Shown here piece by piece: positions 10,899 to 19,202 of a DNA stretch of 64,000 nt. The notes beneath the pieces were generated by a model. That model searched no databases. It had not been told where the DNA came from and saw only the letters and a program-made list of their open reading frames with translations. The stretch covers positions 429,077-493,076 of the forward strand of contig NZ_JACGWX010000002.1 in assembly GCF_014137945.1 (NCBI RefSeq). The letters run 5' to 3'. The first letter of the stretch is position 1. Every line of letters starts with the position of its first letter. Source of the stretch: Microcella alkalica. Lineage in GTDB: Bacteria; Actinomycetota; Actinomycetes; Actinomycetales; Microbacteriaceae. Made by a program: the position numbers and the translations under genes.

Positions 10899-11796
10899 GT
10901 GACGCGTACTCGTACTTTGTCGGATTCTGCTTGGGCTCGGATCGAGCCTTTGATGCCGATCGCTTCCCGCAAGGGCGGGCGACCGTTTCAGGAGCATCGT
11001 CGGGTGCTGGAGGGGATCGTGTGGCGGTATCGGACGGGTTCGCCGTGGCGTGATCTGCCCGCCGAGTTCGGGCCGTGGCAGACCGCGTGGAAGCGTCATC
11101 GCCGGTTCAGCGGAGACGGCACTTGGGATCGTATCTACGCCGAGATCCTCGCTGACGCGGACGCAGCGGGCGAGATCGAATGGGCCGTCAGCGTGGACTC
11201 CACCATCAACCGTGCGCATCAGCACGCAACGAACCTCCCGCGCGACACAGGGGGCTCTATCGAGTTACAAGAATTTGCGGGAGGAGCCGCCTGACCACGC
11301 GATTGGCAGGTCACGCGGAGGGTTGAGCACGAAGATCCACCACCTCGTCGACGGCCGCGGGCTACCGCTGGTCGTGCTGGTCGGCCCCGGGCAGGCCGGC
11401 GATGCCCCGATGTTCCCCGTGCTCATGGACCACCTCAAAGTTGGCCGGCGTGGCCCGGGCAGGCCCCGCTCGAGACCGGACCGCGTCCGCGGCGACAAGG
11501 CGTATTCCTCGCGTGCCATCCGCACCCGCCTGCGCGAACGCGGGATCGTCGCCGTGATCCCCGAGCCCTCCGACCAGCAGGGACACCGGCAGCGTCGCGG
11601 CTCCCGTGGCGGGCGACCAGTCAGCTACGACGTCGAGGACTACAAGGGTCGCAACGTTGTCGAACGCGGCTTCAACGAAGACAAGCAATGGCGTGGGCTC
11701 GCCACCAGATACGACAAACTCGCGCTCACCTACCGCGGCGGCGCGGTCCTGCGAGCCATCACACTCTGGCTCAAACGCTTAGGAGACACGCCCTAG
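10899..11796 (+). CDS. IS5-family (IS427-group) DDE transposase, one frameshift in the middle
   Basis: About 298 residues in two frames. The first part (10899-11294 frame) has the N-terminal DUF4096-like domain, LSDSAWARIEPLMP and YRTGSPWRDLPAEFGPW, and the first catalytic Asp in SVDSTINRAHQHATN. The second part has HAIGRSRGGLSTKIHHLVDG, the second Asp in VRGDKAYSSRAIRTRL, and the Glu in VVERGFNEDKQWRGLATRYDK. The frame changes at the G5 run 11250-11254; removing one G joins the halves. IS427-group elements can use programmed frameshifting, but a sequencing error is equally plausible given similar lesions elsewhere. The stop codon TAG lies in the flanking CTAG, so the target site supplies it. 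Confidence 0.85.
11779..11792 (-). repeat. IS right terminal inverted repeat
   Basis: Read on the minus strand it is GGCGTGTCTCCTAA, one mismatch from the left end. Confidence 0.85.
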
Positions 11797-12086
11797 TGAG
11801 GGGCGCGCGACTGCAGCGCCGAGACCTCGAGCTCGCGGGCGCTGATCGCGTTGGCGAACGCTCGGATCGTACGGTTGGTGATGCTGGCGTGCGCACGCAG
11901 GACGGTGACCGCATCATCCATGCTGGGCGACGGCGAGGGGGCGATCATGCCCTTCGCCTGCTCGATGAGGATGCGGCTGTCGAGCGCCCGGTGCAGCTGC
12001 TCGGCGAGGAGCGTGCCCTCCGGAATCTGCGCAGTCGCTGAGGAGGGGGTGACGCGCCGCTCGGTCGCGGGTGTAGCGTCCGAACC
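11793..12086 (-). pseudogene. ANTAR-domain fragment with no usable start codon
   Basis: The open frame encodes about 97 residues that end in a clear ANTAR RNA-binding domain: LHRALDSRILIEQAKGMIA followed by VLRAHASITNRTIRAFANAI. ANTAR domains bind paired hairpins in nascent RNA and block termination, usually as the output of a GAF or receiver domain. Here nothing recognisable precedes the domain, and no ATG, GTG or TTG occurs in frame before it. TAGGGT sits 6 bases before a GCT codon, where a leaderless start would be expected. Either the N-terminus was lost or one base is wrong. The stop codon lies in the CTAG next to the IS element. The rest of the gap up to 12224 holds no other gene that I can support. 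Confidence 0.6.
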
Positions 12087-12224
12087 CTACGCAGGGCACT
12101 CGACCGAGGGCTGTGCGCCGACAGAACGACGGAAGCGCGGGCATCGCGCAGCATGTGGTGGTGTCGGCAAACGTCCCGACCTGCCCGATGCCGCGAGGCG
12201 CGGGCGTAATGAGGGTGCGCACTC

Positions 12225-13358
12225 GTGACTCACTTCGGATTCGTCAGCACCGTCCCCCCGACCCGCTGCGGTCTGGCCACCTTCACCGAGGCCCTCGCCG
12301 ATGCCCTGCTCGACGACCCCCGCTCGAGCGCGAGCGTCGTGCGTGTGCTCGATGCCCCCGACGGAACCGGACTGACGGGCAGGCTCGCCTTCGCCGGGCC
12401 CTCCGTCGATCTCATCGCCGGCCGCCCCCGCACTGTCCGTCAGGCGGCCGCGATGCTGAGCGGGTGCGACGTCGCGATCGTGCAGCACGAGTACGGCATC
12501 TACGGCGGTGCCGACGGCGAGGAGGTCGTCGCGCTCCTCGAGGCGACCGCGTCCCCCGCGATCGTGGTGCTGCACACCGTGCTCCCGGACCCGACCGCGC
12601 ACCAGCACGAAGTCCTCATCGCGGTGTGCCGGCGCGCATCCGTCGTCATCGTCATGACCGAGCGGGCACGGATGACGCTCGCCCGCGTCTTCGGCGTCGA
12701 CGGGCCGCGCGTGCGGGTCGTCCCCCACGGCGTGACGACGATGGTCGCCGCAGCGCCGCCCGCAGGGTCCACGCGTCGCGTTCTCACCTGGGGCCTCATC
12801 TCGCCGGGCAAAGGGCTGGAGTGGGGCATTCGGGCCATGAGCCTCCTGCGCGACGTGCACCCGCAGGTGCACTACCTCATGGCGGGGCAGACGCATCCGA
12901 AGGTGATCGCACAGTCCGGCGAGAGGTACCGCACGAAGCTCGCCGGTCTCGTAGCGCAGCTCGAGCTCGAGCAGCGCGTGCGCCTCGACGGGCGGTACCT
13001 CGACCCGGCAGAGCTCGCCCGCCTGCTGGCTACGGCCGACGCGGTGCTGCTGCCGTACGACTCGACGGATCAGGCGACCTCCGGGGTGCTTGCCGAGGCG
13101 GTCGCGGCGGGGATCCCCGTCGTCGCCACGGGGTTCCCGCACGCGATCGAGCTCCTGGCCGGAGGGGCGGGCATCGTCGTGCCGCATCGCGACCCGGAAT
13201 CGATGGCGGATGCTTTGCGCGCGATCCTCACCACCGACGCCGTCGCTCACGCGATGCGGCGATCCGCGGCTCTGAGCTCGGCGAACACGAGCTGGCTCGC
13301 CGTAGCCGAGCAGTATCGCGCGATCGCCGCTGAGCTCGTCCACTTGCAGCTGGTGTGA
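12225..13358 (+). CDS. Group 1 (GT4-type) glycosyltransferase
   Basis: 377 residues with the GT-B fold. The N-terminal domain opens with STVPPTRCGLATFTEAL and has VAIVQHEYGIYGGADGEE; the C-terminal nucleotide-sugar domain has LTWGLISPGKGLEWGIRAM, DAVLLPYDSTDQATSGVLAEAVAAG (the EX7E-like acidic region) and GIVVPHRDPESMADAL. GTG at 12225 has GAGGG about 9 bases upstream. It heads a tight three-gene operon with an (alpha/alpha)6-barrel protein and a GH130 enzyme, so it probably transfers or forms a mannoside (inference from GH130 chemistry). Confidence 0.9.
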   Translation: MTHFGFVSTVPPTRCGLATFTEALADALLDDPRSSASVVRVLDAPDGTGLTGRLAFAGPSVDLIAGRPRTVRQAAAMLSGCDVAIVQHEYGIYGGADGEEVVALLEATASPAIVVLHTVLPDPTAHQHEVLIAVCRRASVVIVMTERARMTLARVFGVDGPRVRVVPHGVTTMVAAAPPAGSTRRVLTWGLISPGKGLEWGIRAMSLLRDVHPQVHYLMAGQTHPKVIAQSGERYRTKLAGLVAQLELEQRVRLDGRYLDPAELARLLATADAVLLPYDSTDQATSGVLAEAVAAGIPVVATGFPHAIELLAGGAGIVVPHRDPESMADALRAILTTDAVAHAMRRSAALSSANTSWLAVAEQYRAIAAELVHLQLV

Positions 13359-13364
13359 CCGACC

Positions 13365-14402
13365 ATGGCGCCGAGCACCCTCACCCACCTGATTGCCCTC
13401 ACCGATGACGTCGGGCTGTTCGAGCACGCCCGGTTAGACGTGCCGCGGCGCGAGCACGGCTACTGCGTCGACGACGTCGCCCGCGCGCTCGTCGCGATGG
13501 TGCGCGAGGCCTCCGACGACGCGGATGCTCCCCCCGAGGTGGCCCTGCTGACCGAAACCTACCTGCGGTTCCTGGAGGAGTCGATGACGCCCGACGGCGT
13601 CGTGCGCAACCGCCGCGGCGTCGACGGCGCGTGGAGCGACCCGAGCGGCTCCGCCGACTGGTGGGGACGCGCGGTGTGGGCGTTCGGCGTCGCCTCCGCG
13701 CACAGCGCCGACCTCGCTACGCGCATCCGCGCCTCGACCGGTGTCGCGACGGCGCTCGCGCAGCGGACGCGAGACCGGCGGACGCACGACCTGCGCCCCA
13801 CCGTCTTCGCCGCCCTGGGCGCCGCCGAGCTTCTCCTGGTGGACCAGGGGAACGCCGCGGCCCGAGATCTGCTCGAGCGCGTCGACGACGGGATCCCGCC
13901 CGGAGCGCACGCCGACTGGCCGTGGCCCGAGCCGACCCTCCGGTACGCGAACGCCGCGATCCCCGAGGCTCTCATCGCGGCCGGCACCGCGCTCGGTCGG
14001 CCGGCCACGATCGCGCGCGGGCTGCGCCTGCTCGCCTTCCTGGTCTCGGTCGAGACGCGGGATGGCCGGTTGTCGGTGACCGGCACGACGGGTCGGGCGC
14101 GCGGCCAGCTCGCGATGCAGTTCGACCAGCAGCCCGTCGAGGTGGCGGCGCTCGCCGACGCCTGCGCACGGGCGTTCGCGGTGACCGGCGACCCGGCCTG
14201 GCTCGAGACCGTGGCCCTCGCCCGGCGCTGGTTCGCGGGCGACAACGACGCGGGAACGCCGATGGTCGACGCCGTCACGGGCGCGGGCTACGACGGTCTC
14301 GAGCCCGACGGACGCAATGAGAACCGCGGGGCGGAATCCACGTTGGCCGCGCTCACTGTGCACCAGCAGGCAGCGCGACTCGACGAGGTGGTGCTCACAT
14401 GA
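13365..14402 (+). CDS. (alpha/alpha)6-barrel glycosidase-like protein of a GT4/GH130 operon
   Basis: 345 residues. No catalytic family can be assigned firmly. Features of six-hairpin glycosidases are visible: RREHGYCVDDVARALVAM near the N-terminus, SADWWGRAVWAFGVA, DWPWPEPTLRYANAAIPEALI and QFDQQPVEVAALADACARAF spaced as helical hairpins, with conserved Trp, Asp and Glu. No signal peptide or membrane segment is present, so it is cytoplasmic. It starts 6 bases after the glycosyltransferase stop and overlaps the GH130 start by four bases (ATGA). The family often sits beside GT4 proteins in actinobacteria and is sometimes labelled glycosyltransferase by association; I would not assign it a reaction. 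Confidence 0.7.
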   Translation: MAPSTLTHLIALTDDVGLFEHARLDVPRREHGYCVDDVARALVAMVREASDDADAPPEVALLTETYLRFLEESMTPDGVVRNRRGVDGAWSDPSGSADWWGRAVWAFGVASAHSADLATRIRASTGVATALAQRTRDRRTHDLRPTVFAALGAAELLLVDQGNAAARDLLERVDDGIPPGAHADWPWPEPTLRYANAAIPEALIAAGTALGRPATIARGLRLLAFLVSVETRDGRLSVTGTTGRARGQLAMQFDQQPVEVAALADACARAFAVTGDPAWLETVALARRWFAGDNDAGTPMVDAVTGAGYDGLEPDGRNENRGAESTLAALTVHQQAARLDEVVLT

Positions 14403-15916
14403 CGACCGACGACCGAATGCCCGCCGACCGGATTCCCGCCCGCCGGACCCCGGACCGTCCCGAGCCCGGGCGCATCCACGACGCCGCTCTGCGCGCGGAC
14501 CCCTCCCGAGTGACCGCGCAGCTGTTCGTGCCGGGGGAGGAGATGGGCGGGTCGCGATCGCGCGCCGCCGAAGTCGTTGAGCGCGTCCTGCTACTCGACG
14601 AGAGGGACGTGGAGCGGATCGCCCGTGAGATCGACGGAGACTTCGCCGCCCACGACGCCGATCTCACCACCGTGCTCGCGCACCACGCCGACGTCATCGG
14701 CTCGCACCTCGACGACGGGAGCGTACTGAGCGTGGCCCGTCGACACGTGCTCGGTGCGAGCTTCACCGCCGAGTTCGCTGTCGAGGGTGCCGCTCTGTGC
14801 AACCCGAGCGCCGTGGAGCACCCCGACCAGAGCGGACTCGAATCGGGCCAGGTGCGGCTCGCGGTGAGCGTGCGCGCGATCGGCGAGGGGCACATATCGT
14901 CGATCGGCTTCGCCGAGGCGATTGTGGGGCCCGGGCGCGAGTGGCGCTTCGAGGAGCGCGCGCGCCCTCTGGTGCGGGCGACGATCGCGGAGGGCCGATG
15001 GACCCTCGCGCACCTCCGCTCGGCCGTCGAGCACGGTGAGGGCCTCGACGAGATCGCGAGCGCGCTGCTGAGCGTGCTGCCCTCATCCTTCACCTCCACC
15101 GATCTCGAGGCGGCGATCGTCGGCCTGCCGCACGAGCTCACCATGAGGCCCGAGAACCATCGTCGTCTCGACGGGCTCCGCCAGCTCGTGAGCTCGGCGT
15201 ACGAGGCGCGGTTTCCGGCCGATTCAGCGCTCTGTCAGCGAATCCTCATGCCGGTCTCGGTCGAGGAGCATCACGGGATGGAGGACGCTCGCTTCGTGAA
15301 GGTCGCCGGCGCCGACGGCGCGACCGAGTATCGGGCGACCTACACCGCCTACGACGGGCACCGTATCGCTCCGCGCCTGATCACCTCGCCCGACCTGCGC
15401 GAGTTCACCATTCACCGGTTCACCGGCGACGCCGCGCACAACAAGGGCATGGCGCTGTTCCCGCGCGCGGTCGGTGGCCGGCAGCTGGCACTCAGCCGCA
15501 CGGGCGGCGAGAGCCTGTCACTGGCCGAGTCGCCGGACGGGCTCGACTGGTGGATCGTCGGCCCCGTGCACACCCCCGTGCACGGATGGGAGGTCATCCA
15601 GAGCGGCAACTGCGGATCGCCGATCGAGACCCCCGACGGATGGCTCGTCCTCGTGCACGGCGTCGGCCCGATGCGCGTCTACTCGCTCGGCGCTCTACTG
15701 CTCGACCTGGACGACCCTGCTGCCGTGATCGCGAGCACCGCGACGCCGCTGATGTCGCCAGGCCCCGAGTGGCATGCCGGGTACGTGCCGAATGTCATCT
15801 ACTCCTGCGGCGGCACGATCGTCGACGGCGTCCTGTGGGTGCCGATCGGCATCGGCGACGCGCGGATCGGCGTCTACTCGATCGAGGTCGACGAACTGCT
15901 CGCGTCGATGCGGTAG
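14399..15916 (+). CDS. Glycoside hydrolase family 130 protein (beta-mannoside phosphorylase family)
   Basis: 505 residues. The C-terminal part (about 265-500) is a five-bladed beta-propeller with the GH130 signature HHGMEDARFVKV, equivalent to the GIEDPR motif with the catalytic Asp, then YRATYTAYDGHRIAPRLITSPDL, HNKGMALFPRAVGGRQLALSR and a late EWHAGYVPNVIYSCGG. GH130 enzymes phosphorolyse or hydrolyse beta-1,4- or beta-1,2-mannosides. The long N-terminal region of about 260 residues is helical and not typical of minimal GH130 enzymes. Translation is coupled to the preceding gene. Specificity cannot be read from sequence by eye. Confidence 0.88.
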   Translation: MTTDDRMPADRIPARRTPDRPEPGRIHDAALRADPSRVTAQLFVPGEEMGGSRSRAAEVVERVLLLDERDVERIAREIDGDFAAHDADLTTVLAHHADVIGSHLDDGSVLSVARRHVLGASFTAEFAVEGAALCNPSAVEHPDQSGLESGQVRLAVSVRAIGEGHISSIGFAEAIVGPGREWRFEERARPLVRATIAEGRWTLAHLRSAVEHGEGLDEIASALLSVLPSSFTSTDLEAAIVGLPHELTMRPENHRRLDGLRQLVSSAYEARFPADSALCQRILMPVSVEEHHGMEDARFVKVAGADGATEYRATYTAYDGHRIAPRLITSPDLREFTIHRFTGDAAHNKGMALFPRAVGGRQLALSRTGGESLSLAESPDGLDWWIVGPVHTPVHGWEVIQSGNCGSPIETPDGWLVLVHGVGPMRVYSLGALLLDLDDPAAVIASTATPLMSPGPEWHAGYVPNVIYSCGGTIVDGVLWVPIGIGDARIGVYSIEVDELLASMR

Positions 15917-16690
15917 AAACGCAGGCCGCTCTTAAGCGGGCAGGGGGTGCCGCTCGACGCCGACCGGCGGCGCATCACCACCCCGACCCCGGACGACGGC
16001 AGCAGGGTGAGCGTCAGTCCTGCGTCGGCGAGCTCGCTCTCGAGCTGCTCGCGAGTGGGCATCCGCCATCGGCAGGTCATCGACAGGCGCTGCACGACCC
16101 GCTCGCCGCACCGCACCTCGTAGTCGCTCACGAAGTTGCCGTCGCCGGGGTCGCGATGGCGGGCGGTGTAGGTGAGCCGGCCGATGCGGGTTCGCTCGAC
16201 GCTCTCGGAGGGCGCACTCTCGATCGGCGGCTCGGCAGCGGGCATCGTGAGCATACCGACGCCCCGGGGGCGAAGACGCGATCCGAGGGCGTCGAAGAAC
16301 TCTCGTCGGGCGCTCTGGTCCAGGTGACCCATCATGTGCGCCGCGAGGAAGCCGTCGATCTCGGGGGTGTCGGCGAGGCTGTCGCTCGCCGTGCCCCGGC
16401 ATCACCGTGACGCGCTCGCGGAGCCCCGCGTCGTCGTCGACGCGCGCGAGAAGCTGCGCGCGCATCGTTCGCGATGGCTCGATCGCAGTGATGCGCGCCC
16501 GCGTCGCAGCGGCGAGCGCGCGCGTGCCGAGCTCCGAGCCGGCACCGATGTCGACGACGTGCGCGGTCGCGGGCAGGTCGCCGAACGCGGCGGTGAGCGC
16601 CGGTCGAAAGCGGGCCCAGCGGTCGGCCATGAAAAGGTCGTGCAGCTCGCCGATCGCCTCGTAGTCGTCGACGGGAGCTCGAGCGGTCAC
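15874..16690 (-). CDS. Class I SAM-dependent methyltransferase (frameshifted)
   Basis: About 270 residues after repair of one frameshift. The N-terminal frame starts at GTG 16690 and has the SAM-binding motif VVDIGAGSELGTRAL and ITAIEPSRTM. Near 16381-16388 one extra base shifts the frame; removing it continues as DSLADTPEIDGFLAAHMMGHLD and then an ordinary methyltransferase C-half. The start overlaps the stop of the ACR3-like gene (GTGA), so it is third in that operon. No cysteine set typical of arsenite methyltransferase ArsM is present, so the substrate is unknown. The 3' end overlaps the convergent GH130 gene by 43 bases, so the exact C-terminus is uncertain. Confidence 0.7.
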
Positions 16691-17772
16691 CGAGGAGCGC
16701 CCGTCGGCGACACGACTGGGGCGGACGGGGCGGGCGCGCCGCGCCGCCGGTCCAGCCACGTCGAGAGGGCGGTGAGGTGGGTGAGCTCGACGAGCATCCC
16801 GATGACGATGACGGTCAGCACGAGCGGCTCGCCGGGCACCGCGACCGCAGTCAGCGCGAGCACGAGCGGCGCGTTGCGCGCGCTCGTCGCGATCAGCAGC
16901 AGCGAGCGCTGCCCTCGATCGAGGCCCAGCCCCCGTGATAGGGCTTCGCCGATCGCGCCCATCACGAGGAAGAACGCCGCGACGACGACCGCGACGATTC
17001 CGAGGAGCACCCATTGCGTCTGCACCGTCGCGATGTTCCCGGCGAACAGGCAGGCGATGAGCGCGGCGATGACGAAGGGGATGCTCTGTCCCACCCGGGA
17101 GCGAATGCTCGCGCGGGCCTCGGGGGCGACCGCGATGCGCAGCAGGGCTCGGGCGATCGCCGCGAGGGCGAGCGGCAGCAGGAACCACTCGGCGATCGCG
17201 AGCAGCGGATCGCCGGGGCTCGCGGACGCGTCGGTGGTCACGAGCCAGCTCGCGAGGACGGTCAGGTAGACGGGGAAGAGCGTCAGCTGCAGCGCGAGGC
17301 TGATCGGGATCAGCACAGCGCCGGTGCGCACATCGCCCCCCGCTGTTCTCGTGAACCCCAGGAACCAGTCGGTGCACGGGAACAGGCAGAAGAGCAGCAC
17401 TCCGAGGCGGACGCCGCTCTCGGCCGGGAGCGCCGCCGCGAGAGCGAGGGCGACGAGCGGGGTGATGAGGAAGTTCACGCCGAGGACGAGCGCAGCGAGA
17501 CGCACCGTGCCGATCGGGGCGCCGCACGTCCGCGCGATCGGTCGCGGACTCGGACGCTCACGGCGGCTCATCGACGGAAGCTGGAGGTCGACGAGCAGGA
17601 GGACCAGCAGCGCGATGATGATCGGGTCGACGAACGAGGCGAGCGTCTCGGCGGCGGCGGGCGCGCCGGCAGCCGAGAGCCCCCCGATCACCATCGCGGC
17701 GACGACGAGCACGGCGACGGGGCGGCGGGACTCCGCGGAGGCGGAGCGCGGTGACGTCTCCGCCGTCAGCAT
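16687..17772 (-). CDS. ACR3-like arsenic-resistance/bile acid:Na+ symporter-family carrier
   Basis: 361 residues with about ten transmembrane segments. It has LFCLFPCTDWFLGFTRTAGGD with the conserved membrane cysteine and LLLIATSARNAPLVLALTAVAVP, both matching the arsenic-resistance branch. A cytoplasmic loop (RRERPSPRPIARTCG) adds a further cysteine. It overlaps the monooxygenase upstream by 7 bases and the methyltransferase downstream by four, so the three are one operon. Its substrate is likely arsenite or another oxyanion, but the operator in front of the operon also occurs before a zinc-type sensor gene, so a link to other metals must be kept open (inference). Confidence 0.85.
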   Translation of the reverse strand: MLTAETSPRSASAESRRPVAVLVVAAMVIGGLSAAGAPAAAETLASFVDPIIIALLVLLLVDLQLPSMSRRERPSPRPIARTCGAPIGTVRLAALVLGVNFLITPLVALALAAALPAESGVRLGVLLFCLFPCTDWFLGFTRTAGGDVRTGAVLIPISLALQLTLFPVYLTVLASWLVTTDASASPGDPLLAIAEWFLLPLALAAIARALLRIAVAPEARASIRSRVGQSIPFVIAALIACLFAGNIATVQTQWVLLGIVAVVVAAFFLVMGAIGEALSRGLGLDRGQRSLLLIATSARNAPLVLALTAVAVPGEPLVLTVIVIGMLVELTHLTALSTWLDRRRGAPAPSAPVVSPTGAPR

Positions 17773-18908
17773 GCGCACTCGATTCCGCAGCACGACAGAT
17801 CGTCGGTGAGCATTCCGTTCTCGCGCCACTCCTCGAGCGGCGAGCGGTCGTGACCGGTCCGCTCGGCGATCACGCCGGCAACGTGGGCGAATCGCTGCCG
17901 GAACTTGTAGACGAAGCAGAACACGAGCGACTGGTGGCGCACGGAGGGCCCGGCGAGAAACAGCCCGGGAGTGATCGTCGACTCGTCGTCCTCGGTGAGC
18001 TCGGGAAGCCCGTCGGGGCGAAGCGCGAAGAGGGATCCGACGGGGTCGATCGCGGGGGAGTAGCCGGTCGCCGCGATCGGCCTCGACGGCGTGCTCTCGG
18101 TCGACCCGTCGTCGAGCGACAGGACGATGGACCCTGCCGTGGTGCGGAGGCGGCGGACCGGGCGGTCTGAGAGCTCGAGCCGGCCCGTGGCGGTGGCCTC
18201 GGCGAGGCGGATGCGCGTGCGAGGCGACAGCCGCTGGGAGGGGTCGGAGCCGCGTCCGGAATCCCACGGGGTGTCGGGGTCGAGGACGAGCACGTCGCTG
18301 CCCCTTTCGACGTGGTGGCAGGCGAGCTCCATCCCCGACTCGTTGCCGCCGACGACGATCACGCGCCCCTCGCGAAGCGCCCAGGCGGCCTCGGTCGACG
18401 AGTGGTCGAGCAGTCCGCTGCCGACGGCCTTGGGCAGTCTGGGCCGCGAGTACTCGCCCGTGGCCCAGACGAGCGTGCGAGCGCGGACGGGGCCGCGGGA
18501 CGTGCGCACGACGAAGACCTCGTCGTCGCGGTCGACTCCCGTCACCTCGGTCCCGGTCATGACGGGAACCCGGAAGTGCCGGGCGACGGTGGTGAGGTAG
18601 CGGGCGTACTGCGCCCCGGTCGGATAGTCGACGCCGAGCGTGTATGCGGGAGATGTCGCGAAGTGCACCGAGTTGAGGTCGGTCGCGCCGAAGCCGTTGC
18701 CGGTGAACGACGGCGTGAGGAACCGCTGGTGGGTGGGCCAGTCGTGGAAGGTCTGCCCGATGTCGCCGCGCTCCACGACGCCGAACAGGAGGTCGTCGAC
18801 GGCGCCGAGAGCAATCGCAGTTCCGACTCCGGCGGGGCCGGCTCCGACCACGAGGGCGTCGAGAGTGCTGCCGGGGGTGGGAGTGCGCTGCATGTGTCGT
18901 CCGATCAC
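17766..18908 (-). CDS. Flavin-dependent monooxygenase (ArsO/CzcO-like) with cysteine-rich C-terminus
   Basis: 380 residues. FAD-binding GAGPAGVGTAIALG lies near the N-terminus and a second nucleotide motif, VIVVGGNESGMELACH, mid-protein; ATGEYSRPRLP matches the NADPH-binding linker of flavin monooxygenases. It also has TGYSPAIDPVG near the C-terminus. The last residues, CCGIECAC, hold four cysteines and look like a metal- or thiol-binding tail. It is first in the operon with the ACR3-like carrier and the methyltransferase. In other bacteria ArsO-type genes accompany ars operons. A 21-bp palindrome lies between its -10 box (TAGGCT, 18938-18933 on the minus strand) and the start codon, so repression of initiation is likely. 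Confidence 0.82.
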   Translation of the reverse strand: MIGRHMQRTPTPGSTLDALVVGAGPAGVGTAIALGAVDDLLFGVVERGDIGQTFHDWPTHQRFLTPSFTGNGFGATDLNSVHFATSPAYTLGVDYPTGAQYARYLTTVARHFRVPVMTGTEVTGVDRDDEVFVVRTSRGPVRARTLVWATGEYSRPRLPKAVGSGLLDHSSTEAAWALREGRVIVVGGNESGMELACHHVERGSDVLVLDPDTPWDSGRGSDPSQRLSPRTRIRLAEATATGRLELSDRPVRRLRTTAGSIVLSLDDGSTESTPSRPIAATGYSPAIDPVGSLFALRPDGLPELTEDDESTITPGLFLAGPSVRHQSLVFCFVYKFRQRFAHVAGVIAERTGHDRSPLEEWRENGMLTDDLSCCGIECAC

Positions 18909-18912
18909 GGCT

Positions 18913-18933
18913 TATTGATAAGTGTTCTCAATA
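18913..18933. promoter_or_regulatory. 21-bp palindromic operator before the monooxygenase-ACR3 operon
   Basis: TATTGA-N9-TCAATA with internal symmetry TGAnAAnnnTTnTCA, the pattern of Zur-type zinc boxes and close to SmtB-type sites. It sits over the expected transcription start, directly after a minus-strand TAGGCT -10 box. The same left half occurs at 19551. Confidence 0.65.
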
Positions 18934-19033
18934 GCCTAACGGACGCGCCCGTGGCGCGGGTCTGCGACGACCGACGGCACTGCTCCCGCGCAAGCGCGGT
19001 CAGCGGTGCCGTGGATCGATCAGTCGCGGCGAC

Positions 19034-19189
19034 TCAGTGCTCGTCGTAGTGGTCCTGGTGCTGCGCGTGCTTGTGGCCGTCGTGCACATAGTCGACGTGG
19101 TCGTCGTGCGAGACGGCCTCGTGGCCGCACGCCGTGCCGTGCTCGTGCTCGTCGACGGTGTGCTCAGCCTTGGTGTCGTGGTCGGTCAT
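19034..19189 (-). CDS. Small His-rich metal-binding protein
   Basis: 51 residues, starting at the ATG of MTDHDTKAEHTV; about a quarter are histidine, with one cysteine in GTACGHEAV and a conserved core DDHVDYVHDGHKHA. Actinobacterial databases contain very similar short proteins, often mislabelled as zinc transporter permease, although there is no membrane segment here. It lies 13 bases downstream of the ArsR/SmtB gene with AGGAAGAGGA before the start, so the two are co-transcribed. A role in buffering or delivering zinc is inferred from composition and from the zinc-type sensor beside it. It may be a metal-storage peptide. Confidence 0.75.
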   Translation of the reverse strand: MTDHDTKAEHTVDEHEHGTACGHEAVSHDDHVDYVHDGHKHAQHQDHYDEH

Positions 19190-19202
19190 CCTCTTCCTCC
19201 TC

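Larger units (their letters stand above)
10854..11792 (+). mobile_element. IS5-family insertion sequence (IS427-like), about 939 bp
   Basis: Ends are inverted repeats GGCGTGTCTC(G/C)TAA, with one mismatch over about 14 bp. CTAG flanks both sides (10850-10853 and 11793-11796), fitting target duplication at CTAG. One transposase gene fills the element. It lies between two convergent genes whose stop codons both fall in CTAG. Confidence 0.9.

Noticed and set aside
15930..15946. CCGCT-CTTA-AGCGG hairpin at the GH130 3' end
   Set aside because: The stem is only five base pairs and lies inside the uncertain C-terminal codons of the convergent methyltransferase; not strong enough to list as a terminator.
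16687..16690. Arsenite methyltransferase (ArsM) for the gene after the ACR3-like carrier
   Set aside because: The repaired protein lacks the conserved cysteines of ArsM; only a generic SAM-binding motif is seen.
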